The position numbers and the translations under genes were made by a program. The notes beneath the pieces were generated by a model that was given only the letters and a program-made list of their open reading frames with translations, made no database searches and was not told where the DNA came from. A DNA stretch of 64,000 bases from Pedobacter ginsengisoli (GTDB taxonomy: Bacteria > Bacteroidota > Bacteroidia > Sphingobacteriales > Sphingobacteriaceae). The stretch covers positions 434,001-498,000 of the forward strand of contig NZ_JASSYX010000004.1 of the NCBI RefSeq assembly GCF_030244015.1, written 5' to 3'. Shown one piece after another: positions 36,760-43,929 of the stretch (positions within the stretch are counted from its first letter, which is position 1; every line of letters starts with the position of its first letter).

Positions 36760-37452
36760 CTACTTATTACTTCCCAGGTGGACCTGAATTCCGACTGAGA
36801 ACGGATTCAATAAAAATTCTGCCTTATAATATCTTTTGAACGTCTGTGTATTGGCCGCATCACCCAATGTTGTTTCCTGCCGCTCATAAGAATAAAAGAA
36901 ATCCAGGTTTCCTTCGGCAAAAAAGGAAATCTGATCGGTAATGCTGGCTTTTATTCCCAATACGGGGGTCAAAACAAAGCCTGTTTTAGAGGCTTCTACC
37001 TGAATACTGGCCATCTCTGAGGCCTTTAATTCATTCCTGTTTTCGGTTTGCCCTGAAAAGGTGTTGGACCGGTAACCGATGTCTATGGCAAAATAGGGCT
37101 GAATCCTTGCATAATTAAAATTCTTTTCAAATCCCACCTTAAATGAATAATCCACCAGCTTGCCATTGGCTTCTTCACAAGTGGCACAATTGTTAAAGAA
37201 TTGCTTCGATTTGTTATAATAAGTTCCGTTTAGCCGGTAGCTGATCTGGTTGTCATTGAACTTTACCATGACACCATTTAGTGTACTATTGGTAAAATAC
37301 TTGGACCCTGACTCGTTCAGTATTTTTGGCATCTGCATCACCGTATAACCACGGATCCCGATACTGTAGTTATAGTCGCCGCTCATCTGCGCAAATGCTG
37401 CTGATGTGCCTGTTAAAAATAAAACCAGTAGTAAAGTATTCCTCATAAGCAT
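36760..37452 (-). CDS. Outer-membrane beta-barrel protein of unknown function
   Basis: A 230 aa exported protein. The signal peptide (NTLLLVLFLTGTSAAFAQ) is followed by repeated amphipathic strands (NYSIGIRGYTVMQM, YSFKVGFEKNFNYARIQPYFAIDIGYR, FVLTPVLGIKASI, ISFFAEGNLDFFYSYE, NPFSVGIQVHLG), as in small 8-10 strand OmpA/OmpW-like barrels. A CATCEE pair of cysteines is present in the N-terminal third. Two start codons, six bases apart, are possible (37452 or 37446). A full promoter (TTTG-N21-TACTTTTG) precedes it, so it is probably transcribed alone. Function unknown. Confidence 0.75.
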   Translation of the reverse strand: MLMRNTLLLVLFLTGTSAAFAQMSGDYNYSIGIRGYTVMQMPKILNESGSKYFTNSTLNGVMVKFNDNQISYRLNGTYYNKSKQFFNNCATCEEANGKLVDYSFKVGFEKNFNYARIQPYFAIDIGYRSNTFSGQTENRNELKASEMASIQVEASKTGFVLTPVLGIKASITDQISFFAEGNLDFFYSYERQETTLGDAANTQTFKRYYKAEFLLNPFSVGIQVHLGSNK

Positions 37453-37475
37453 CGCTGGCAGAATATCATCCCACT

Positions 37476-37508
37476 CAAAAGTAAAACAATAATTCCATTT
37501 AAATCAAA
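37476..37508 (-). promoter_or_regulatory. Complete Bacteroidota promoter of the outer-membrane protein gene
   Basis: On the minus strand TTTG (37505-37508) and TACTTTTG (37476-37483) are separated by 21 bp, both boxes matching the TTTG/TAnnTTTG consensus. The -7 box ends 23 nt before the first ATG of the barrel protein gene. Confidence 0.75.
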
Positions 37509-37532
37509 TAATTTACAAAGCCCTTTAAACAG

Positions 37533-37558
37533 AAAAAGAAGGGCTAACCCTTCTTTTT
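37533..37558 (-). terminator. Intrinsic terminator of the zinc-ribbon gene, overlapping its end
   Basis: A perfect 11-bp inverted repeat (AAAAAGAAGGG, loop CTAA, CCCTTCTTTTT) with a T-run at either end, so it can stop transcription in both directions. The TAG stop of the small gene lies in the loop, so its last Lys/Gly codons form one arm. Confidence 0.75.
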
Positions 37559-37714
37559 GTTTCCAATCCACACATACCTGTTGGTGGTACACTTAGGGCA
37601 CCAATAAATTCTTAATGGAAGAAACCCCAGCAAATGCTTTAGTACAAACCCCCGCGGCACCTGATAATGAAAATCCGTGTTGCACTTTCTGCACTTGTAA
37701 TCCTGATAGCTCAT
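37544..37714 (-). CDS. Small zinc-ribbon-like protein
   Basis: A 56 aa protein beginning MSYQDYKCRKCNTDFHYQVPRG by the chosen start. Two CxxC knuckles (YKCRKCN and WCPKCTT, about 28 residues apart) give a four-Cys zinc site. Between them is a hydrophobic stretch (FVLKHLLGFLPLRIYW), and the end is basic (GNKKKG). An ATG 75 nt upstream would add a hydrophobic 25-residue leader, but a TTATTTTG box within that segment suggests transcription begins later, favouring the shorter form. I know no specific function; small zinc ribbons often bind nucleic acid or act as structural modules. Confidence 0.6.
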   Translation of the reverse strand: MSYQDYKCRKCNTDFHYQVPRGFVLKHLLGFLPLRIYWCPKCTTNRYVWIGNKKKG

Positions 37715-37880
37715 TTGGTTAGAGATTGTTAATACGTTAATATAGTTATGATCTGCAAAATAAAGGAAAATCAGTAATATAAACTTCATTTTATCTTCAT
37801 GTTATCTTTATATACGTAAAAATTTAACTAAAGGTTTGCGGTATTGCCAACATTCGTTACAAGGCCCGATATGCAGGAAT

Positions 37881-37913
37881 AAAAAAACGGGACTGGTGAT
37901 TGACCAGTCCCGT
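37881..37913 (-). terminator. Intrinsic terminator of the efflux operon
   Basis: A perfect 11-bp stem (37887-37897 with 37903-37913; minus strand ACGGGACTGGT, 5-nt loop, ACCAGTCCCGT) followed on the minus strand by seven T residues. It lies 32 bp after the stop of the RND permease gene. Confidence 0.92.
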
Positions 37914-37945
37914 ATATATCCAGGTTATCTAAAGCGATAAAAACG

Positions 37946-40900
37946 TTAATTCTCTGTAGTTTTTGGCAACTCTTCCGTTGAAGACTTAGAAGACAACATC
38001 TTCTTAAGCCTTTTTTTGTTATTGTCAGCGACCAGATACATACATGGCACCAACACCAATGTCAGGAAAGTTGCAAAACTTAACCCAAAGATGATGGTCC
38101 AGGACAATGGTCCCCAGAATACTGCATTGTCTCCTCCAAAATACAAATGCGGATTAAGCTCTGTAAAGAGTGTGACGAAATCCAGGTTCATGCCCACAGC
38201 CAGCGGGATCAGTCCCAGCATGGTAGCGGTCGCAGTCAGCAATACAGGCGTCATCCTGGTACGGCCAGCTTCAATTACTGCCTCGTAGACAGGCATACCC
38301 TGCCCTACCATCAATTCAGTAAATTCTACCAGCAGGATTCCGTTTCTGACTACAATACCCGCAAGGGCTACGATGCCCAAACCGGTCATTACAATTGAAA
38401 GGTCCATACGGAAGATGGTAACACCCAGCAGCACTCCGATGATGCTGAATAGAATTTCGCTTAAGATAATGATCGGCTTGCTGATCGAATTGAACTGCAT
38501 CACGAGGATGATCAGGATGATGAACAATGCGCTGACCATAGCCGTACCCAGGAATGCCGCAGTTTCCATTTGCTCTTCCTGCTCGCCGGCCATTCTGATC
38601 TCTACTCCTGCAGGTGCCTTAAATTCATTGATCTCCCTCTGGATATTGGCCACTACTTCATTCGGATTGTATTCTCCAAGCACATTGGAAGAAAGGATAA
38701 TGATCCTTTTCTGCTGCTTACGTTTCACACCGCCGTAGGTATTTACATAATCAATTTTTGCAAAAGAGGATATCGGCACCTGCCTGATGACCCCGTTCAT
38801 GGCCATATCCCGGTAGGTAATTTTGATATTCCGAAGTGCAGCCAGGTCATTTCGCTGACCTTCTTTCGCCCTTACGTAGATGTCATAATCGTCATTGACG
38901 TCACGGTATTTAGATACTTCATAACCAAATAACGCTGTGCGCAGCGTATTTCCGATCGTCTCAGTTGAAATGCCTTCCCTGTTTGCCCGCTCCCGGTCTA
39001 TGTCAAAAATTACTTCCGGATTGTTGGCGTGAAAATCAGAGCTCAGTTCTTCTACACCCGCAATTTGCTTTTTATCCAGGTGTTTCTTTAATCTGTCAGA
39101 GGTAGCGGCGATTGAATCCAGGTCATCACCCGTGATCTCAATACTGATGGCCTTAGCCGTAGGCGGGCCGCCCTGTTCCTGGGCCACAGCTATCTTTGCA
39201 CCCGGGATACCTCTTACTGACTTACGGATCTTATCCAGATAAGTAGCTGTACTTTCTCCCGTTCTCAATCCGTAAGATACGAACGCGATGGTTACTTTAC
39301 CCTTATTTGGATATTCGCCCTGATCCTCCGACTGGGGGTCGGTCACGCCGACGGTCACATTCGAGATGATGGAGGATACGTCGGGGTTATTACGGCCCAC
39401 AACTTTTGTCACCCTTCCCTCTACCTCTTGCACCACCTTATCGGTATAAGCCTGATCGGTTCCTACCGGCATGTCAATATACACATACACAAAATTCGGA
39501 TCAGCCGTTGGAAAGAATACGACCTTGGGCGGTACCATGCTTACCAGGATCATGGTAAAGAAAAACAAGCCAACTGTGCTCCAGATCATCGTTCTTGGAC
39601 GTTTCAGCGCCCAGGTCAGCAAGCCATTGTATTTATTGACCACTTTTGGCCAGATCACGTTCTGGAACTTCTTGATCACACCCGTGAGTACAAAATGATT
39701 CAAGAGGTACAACAGCGCGAGCAATACTAAAAAGTTGCCCAGACCAAAGTTGATCAGGTAACCCAATAAGATCAGTATGGCAAACACTATTAATGTGATC
39801 CTCACCCTTTTAGTAAAAGTAGGTCTTTGGTCCTCATGATCATCATGCGGTTTCATAAAATCAACCGCAAAAACCGGATTGATGATATAGGCTACGATCA
39901 GTGAAGCGGTTAAAGTCACGATCAGTGTGACCGGCAGGAAATACATGAACTCACCGATAATCCCTGGCCAGAACAATAACGGAAAGAATGGAGCCAGTGT
40001 AGTCAAAGTTCCCGAAAGCACCGGCAGGAATACTTCACCCGTAGCAGTCTTGGCGGCTCTAACGATGGGCGTTCTGCCATTGTCAAAGATCCTGTGGGTA
40101 TTTTCCACCACCACGATTGCATCATCGACCACGATACCGAGTCCCAGCAGAAAGGAAAACAATACCATCATGTTCATGGTAAAGTTAAAATCAAACACTC
40201 CGCCGAGTACCGGCATTGACAGGAAGGCAATGAACATGGAAAGCGGCACGGAGAGGGCTACAAATAGTGCATTGGTCACCCCCATAAAGAACATCAGGAT
40301 GAGTGTCACCAGGATAAACCCGATGATGATGGTATTGATCAGGTCATGGAGGGTGATGCGCGTCTGGTCTGACTGGTCACCTGTGATGGTGATGTTCAGC
40401 TTTTCAGGTACCGTTGTCCCCTTCATCTCCTTTAGCATCGCGTTGATCTTATCGGAAGCTTCGATCAGGTTTTCCCCGCTACGCTTCCTGACATTCAGGG
40501 TAATTACATTTTTACCGTACAGACGGGCATAACTCTTTTGCTCCTTGAAATCGTCTTTAACTTCGGCAATGTCTTTCAGGTAAACCGAGCCTCCAGCCGC
40601 TGACCTGATGACCAGGTTGCCCAGCTCTGTGGCATCTTTGAATTCCTTTTTGATGTTCAGACTACGGCGCATGCCATCCAGCTTTACCTCACCGCCGGTC
40701 ATGGTTTTATTTTCAGCGCCCACAGCAGCACCAATGTCATTGAATGAAATTGCAGCTGCCTCCATTTTGGGAATGTCTACGTTGATCTGGATTTCCTGCT
40801 CCAGCGCACCAACAATATCGACTCCGGCGATCTCCTTCAGTCCTTCTATTTTTTCCTCGATGTCATCGGCGTATTCCTTCAGTTTTTTGAGGTCATAATC

Positions 40901-41359
40901 ACCCGAGATGTTGACATACATGATTGGCATGTCTGAAAGATTGACATCCATAATGACCGGATCCTCAGGCAGATCCTTGGGCAGGTCCGACTTGGCTTTG
41001 TCTACTGCGTCCTTAATCCGCTGCTTGGCATCCTTGATGTCTACATCCGCATTAAATTCAGCAGTAATGGATGAAACATCCTGGTAAGAATTGGAGGTTA
41101 CTTTTTTTAATCCCAAAGTACCTCTGATCTCTTTTTCCAGTTGTTTGGTCACCAGATTCTCCATATTGGCGGGTGAAGTTCCCCGATAGTAAGTATGAAC
41201 GAAGATCTTGGGAATGATCACCTCCGGAAAGTTCTCTTTGGGGAGGCTCTGGTAGGAGAAATAGCCCATGATGCACAATATGCAGGTAAATACATATATG
41301 GCCGTCCTGTTATCTATGGCCCAACTGGATGGGCCAAACTCTTTATTTACGTCTTTCAT
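37946..41359 (-). CDS. RND-family efflux permease
   Basis: An inner-membrane proton-driven pump of about 1137 aa. The start is the ATG giving MKDVNKEFG; an upstream TTG is in frame. The classic layout is visible: helix 1 (TAIYVFTCILCIMGYFSY), large periplasmic loop, helices 2-6 with the proton-relay GIVVDDAIVVVENTHR (Asp-Asp), second periplasmic loop, helices 8-12 with GIVVRNGILLVEFTELM. Between helices 6 and 7 there is an extra block with two hydrophobic segments (about residues 520-560: RITLIVFAILILLGYLINFGLGNFLVLLALLYLL), longer than in AcrB. It follows the membrane-fusion gene by 23 bp and completes a TolC-MFP-RND operon. Drug or organic-solvent export is likely; substrate unknown. Confidence 0.93.
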   Translation of the reverse strand: MKDVNKEFGPSSWAIDNRTAIYVFTCILCIMGYFSYQSLPKENFPEVIIPKIFVHTYYRGTSPANMENLVTKQLEKEIRGTLGLKKVTSNSYQDVSSITAEFNADVDIKDAKQRIKDAVDKAKSDLPKDLPEDPVIMDVNLSDMPIMYVNISGDYDLKKLKEYADDIEEKIEGLKEIAGVDIVGALEQEIQINVDIPKMEAAAISFNDIGAAVGAENKTMTGGEVKLDGMRRSLNIKKEFKDATELGNLVIRSAAGGSVYLKDIAEVKDDFKEQKSYARLYGKNVITLNVRKRSGENLIEASDKINAMLKEMKGTTVPEKLNITITGDQSDQTRITLHDLINTIIIGFILVTLILMFFMGVTNALFVALSVPLSMFIAFLSMPVLGGVFDFNFTMNMMVLFSFLLGLGIVVDDAIVVVENTHRIFDNGRTPIVRAAKTATGEVFLPVLSGTLTTLAPFFPLLFWPGIIGEFMYFLPVTLIVTLTASLIVAYIINPVFAVDFMKPHDDHEDQRPTFTKRVRITLIVFAILILLGYLINFGLGNFLVLLALLYLLNHFVLTGVIKKFQNVIWPKVVNKYNGLLTWALKRPRTMIWSTVGLFFFTMILVSMVPPKVVFFPTADPNFVYVYIDMPVGTDQAYTDKVVQEVEGRVTKVVGRNNPDVSSIISNVTVGVTDPQSEDQGEYPNKGKVTIAFVSYGLRTGESTATYLDKIRKSVRGIPGAKIAVAQEQGGPPTAKAISIEITGDDLDSIAATSDRLKKHLDKKQIAGVEELSSDFHANNPEVIFDIDRERANREGISTETIGNTLRTALFGYEVSKYRDVNDDYDIYVRAKEGQRNDLAALRNIKITYRDMAMNGVIRQVPISSFAKIDYVNTYGGVKRKQQKRIIILSSNVLGEYNPNEVVANIQREINEFKAPAGVEIRMAGEQEEQMETAAFLGTAMVSALFIILIILVMQFNSISKPIIILSEILFSIIGVLLGVTIFRMDLSIVMTGLGIVALAGIVVRNGILLVEFTELMVGQGMPVYEAVIEAGRTRMTPVLLTATATMLGLIPLAVGMNLDFVTLFTELNPHLYFGGDNAVFWGPLSWTIIFGLSFATFLTLVLVPCMYLVADNNKKRLKKMLSSKSSTEELPKTTEN

Positions 41360-41382
41360 ATTCAATTCAAATTTGAATCAGC

Positions 41383-42483
41383 TTATATTTTAACAGCATC
41401 GCCGTCGTTTAGCTCCTGGAAACCAGTCACGATGACCTTGTCCCCGGCTTTCAGGCCTGAGACCACTTCGGCCTTGCCTTCAGATGTTTTGCCGCTTTTG
41501 ATGTCGGTCCTTTTCGCTTTTCCGTTTACAGCAACATATACGTATTCGCTGGTCTCCGATCTTTGAATGGCATTCACCGGCACAATCAGGGCCTTACTGT
41601 TTTTATAGTCAACAATCTTGAGCACAGCCAGCATGTTTGGTCTGTATTTTTTGTTGGACGGCAGCTTCACTTCTACGTTGAAGCCTCTGGATACCGGGTC
41701 GATCACTTTAGCGGCAAAACTGATGCGCGTTTTAAAAGTGTCCGGCAAATCCGGCAGGTTCACTTCTACCTCATCTCCTTCATCTACTTTACCCGCGTAA
41801 TTTTCGGAAACCAGGGCCTTCACTTTGAGGTTGCTGGCATTGACGATCCGGATGCCGGTTGGTGTGCCCGGCATTACCGATTGGCCCAGCTTCAATTCCA
41901 TGGCGTCAACCGTTCCGGAAATCGGGCTTTTGATCTTATTCATGGCAGATTGCGACTGCAGTCCGGCCAGTTGCTTTTGAAGCCCTTCCATTTTGCTTTT
42001 TTCGGTCAGGTACTGGACTTCTGTACCGATCTTTTGGTCCCAGAGATTTTTCTGACGGTTAAAGACTGTTGTAGCCAGTTCCAGCTGGGTCTGCATTTGG
42101 GCAATACTCTGGCGAAGCACTTTGTCGTCGATCTGGGCGAGTACTTGTCCACGGCTCACGTTCTGGCCTGCTTTCACATAAACAGCAGTAATAGCCCCTG
42201 CGATCTGAGGGGTGATCTCGACATTGTCAACGGCGTCAACCTTACCCTGAACTTCTACATAGTTCTCAAAGGTTGTTTCCTTCATTTCTTCAGCGGCGAC
42301 TTCTTTGACTTCCGCATTGTTCTTATCAACACCCAGCTCTGTTTCGAGTCGGGCTATTTTATCATTAAGTGCTGTACGCTCCTTCTTTAGCTGGTCCAGC
42401 TCAGTTTTCTTGTCTTTAGGTTTTTCTCCTGATGAGCAGGATGCTAAAAAAAGTACGATGGCAAGGGTATATAAGGTCTTCAT
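41383..42483 (-). CDS. RND periplasmic adaptor (membrane fusion) lipoprotein
   Basis: A 366 aa adaptor. The lipobox FLASC puts the lipid anchor at Cys16. An N-terminal coiled-coil (about 25-60, KKTELDQLKKERTALNDKIARLETEL) is unusual in that it comes before the lipoyl half; then VEITPQIAGAITAVYVKAGQNVSRGQVLAQID (lipoyl hairpin), an alpha-hairpin, and KSPISGTVDAMELKLGQSVMPG. The beta-barrel and membrane-proximal domains end with VIVTGFQELNDGDAVKI. Bridges the TolC-like channel (14 bp upstream) and the RND permease. Confidence 0.92.
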   Translation of the reverse strand: MKTLYTLAIVLFLASCSSGEKPKDKKTELDQLKKERTALNDKIARLETELGVDKNNAEVKEVAAEEMKETTFENYVEVQGKVDAVDNVEITPQIAGAITAVYVKAGQNVSRGQVLAQIDDKVLRQSIAQMQTQLELATTVFNRQKNLWDQKIGTEVQYLTEKSKMEGLQKQLAGLQSQSAMNKIKSPISGTVDAMELKLGQSVMPGTPTGIRIVNASNLKVKALVSENYAGKVDEGDEVEVNLPDLPDTFKTRISFAAKVIDPVSRGFNVEVKLPSNKKYRPNMLAVLKIVDYKNSKALIVPVNAIQRSETSEYVYVAVNGKAKRTDIKSGKTSEGKAEVVSGLKAGDKVIVTGFQELNDGDAVKI

Positions 42484-42497
42484 ATTTTGGGGTGGTT

Positions 42498-43850
42498 TTA
42501 GTAGTTAATTTTTCCTGTTGCTTTATCCAGATCCACTTTATTGATCAGCAGATCGTATAGCGCTTTGATGTAATTATTTTCTGCCTCTTTTAAGGACGAT
42601 TCTGCGGTGGTTACCTCCAGGCTAGAGCCAACTCCCTGTTGATACTTGATCTGTGCAACGCGAAGGATCTCCCTGGAAAGCTTCAGGTTCCGGTCTTGAT
42701 TATCGGCAGAGCGAAGGCTGTTTTCCAGCAGTCTGCGTGTGGTTGCAACTTCTCCGTTGATGTTATTTTTAAGGTTAAACAGATCATTTCGCGTTTTGAC
42801 TACCGCCAGCCTGGCATTGCGCACATCATAGATCCGCTGTCCGCCCGTGATGATGTTCCAGGTCAGCTTCAGTCCAATCACTGAAGTCGGAAAGTTCCGG
42901 TCATACAGCTCCGTAAAACTGTCTGACTGAAAGCTTTTTGTTGCGCTTGCAAAGCCGCTTAATGACGGCAAAAATCTGCTCTTTTCTTGTTTCAGGCTAA
43001 ACTCATTGATCTTCTGTTGTGTCTCAAGCAGTGAATATTCGATTCGTCCTTTGTAAGAAGCAGTATCTTTTATAACATTCACAGTGCTTGCCTTGCGGAC
43101 ATCAATGATTTTATCAGTGGTCACAAGTCTTGCTTCCACCGGCATGCCCATCTGGAACTTCAGCATGTCCAGGTTTACCGAAAGCATCCTGGTCACGTTT
43201 TCAAGATCTGTTTCCTGATTGTTTTTCAGAACCTGCAGCCGGTCCACATCTATTTTTTCTGAAAATCCATTCTTGAACATAGCTTCCGCTTCAGTTAGTG
43301 ACTTTGTGAGCCTTTTCAGATTGGCATCCGCCAGCGTAAGTTGTTCCGCACTAACCAGGACTGAATAATAAGCCTTTGTAACGGCAACTGCTGTTTCAAT
43401 CTTTGTTCTGGTTGTTAGTCTTGCAGATAGTTCTTTATACGTTTTAGCGGCTTGCAGACCTACAATATAGCTCCCGTCAAAGATCAGCTGGTTGAGCTCT
43501 ATGCCGGCTGATGAATTGTACTTTACACCAAATTTGACAGGTATCTGTGTTCCGGGCTGTCCGAAAAACTCTCCGGGAAGTAAGTTCGTCGGAACCTTGA
43601 GGAAATCCTGAAAATTGAAGTTAGCGGATACCTGGGGCAATCCTATCGCTACAGTTTTTTTCACCGTATTCTTCGCGATCTCCTCATCTACCGCAGCGTT
43701 GAGTACGGCTGTTTGATGAGCCAGCGCATAATCGACAGCTTGCTTCAGGCTGAAGCTGTAATTGAGCGAGTCCGCCGTCTGGGCGCTGGTCGCCATACTG
43801 GCAGTTAAGAGCAAAAAGCTAATTATATATTTTTTTTGTTTCATAATCAA
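42498..43850 (-). CDS. TolC-family outer-membrane efflux channel
   Basis: A 450 aa exported protein with signal peptide ending SMATSAQ. Two TolC repeats with heptad-rich helices are visible: FSLKQAVDYALAHQTAVLNAAVDEEIAKNTVKKTVAIGLPQVSANFNFQ near the start, and the second half starting YSLLETQQKINEFSLKQEKSRFLPSLSGFAS. LRVAQIKYQQGVGSSLEVTTAESSLKEAENNYIKALYDLL is the family signature near the end. First gene of the efflux operon, just downstream of a TATCTTTG promoter box. Confidence 0.92.
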   Translation of the reverse strand: MIMKQKKYIISFLLLTASMATSAQTADSLNYSFSLKQAVDYALAHQTAVLNAAVDEEIAKNTVKKTVAIGLPQVSANFNFQDFLKVPTNLLPGEFFGQPGTQIPVKFGVKYNSSAGIELNQLIFDGSYIVGLQAAKTYKELSARLTTRTKIETAVAVTKAYYSVLVSAEQLTLADANLKRLTKSLTEAEAMFKNGFSEKIDVDRLQVLKNNQETDLENVTRMLSVNLDMLKFQMGMPVEARLVTTDKIIDVRKASTVNVIKDTASYKGRIEYSLLETQQKINEFSLKQEKSRFLPSLSGFASATKSFQSDSFTELYDRNFPTSVIGLKLTWNIITGGQRIYDVRNARLAVVKTRNDLFNLKNNINGEVATTRRLLENSLRSADNQDRNLKLSREILRVAQIKYQQGVGSSLEVTTAESSLKEAENNYIKALYDLLINKVDLDKATGKINY

Positions 43851-43861
43851 TACTTTAATTT

Positions 43862-43891
43862 CAAAGATAATTTGCTGTTGTTAAAAAGCAA
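43862..43891 (-). promoter_or_regulatory. Promoter of the TolC-MFP-RND operon
   Basis: On the minus strand TTG (43889-43891), 19 bp, then TATCTTTG (43862-43869), an exact -7 consensus. The -7 box ends 11 nt before the TolC ATG, giving a very short leader. A pair of 11-bp direct repeats begins 5 bp upstream of the -33 box. Confidence 0.75.
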
Positions 43892-43896
43892 GGGTG

Positions 43897-43928
43897 TGAT
43901 TCTGACAAATAACGGGTTGATTCTGACA
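43897..43928. promoter_or_regulatory. Two 11-bp direct repeats 21 bp apart: probable AraC-type operator
   Basis: TGATTCTGACA occurs at 43897-43907 and again, identical, at 43918-43928; the start-to-start distance is 21 bp, two helix turns. On the coding strand of the efflux operon each reads TGTCAGAATCA followed by an ACCC-containing tail. The nearer copy ends 5 bp from the -33 box, the usual position of an AraC-family activator. An AraC-type gene lies 2.5 kb away. The distal copy abuts the end of the UvrA-like gene (stop at 43930). Confidence 0.75.
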
Positions 43929-43929
43929 T

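Noticed and set aside
41563..42390. 275-codon plus-strand open frame opposite the RND adaptor gene
   Set aside because: Antisense to a clearly conserved coding sequence; His/Phe/Leu-rich shadow with no domain.
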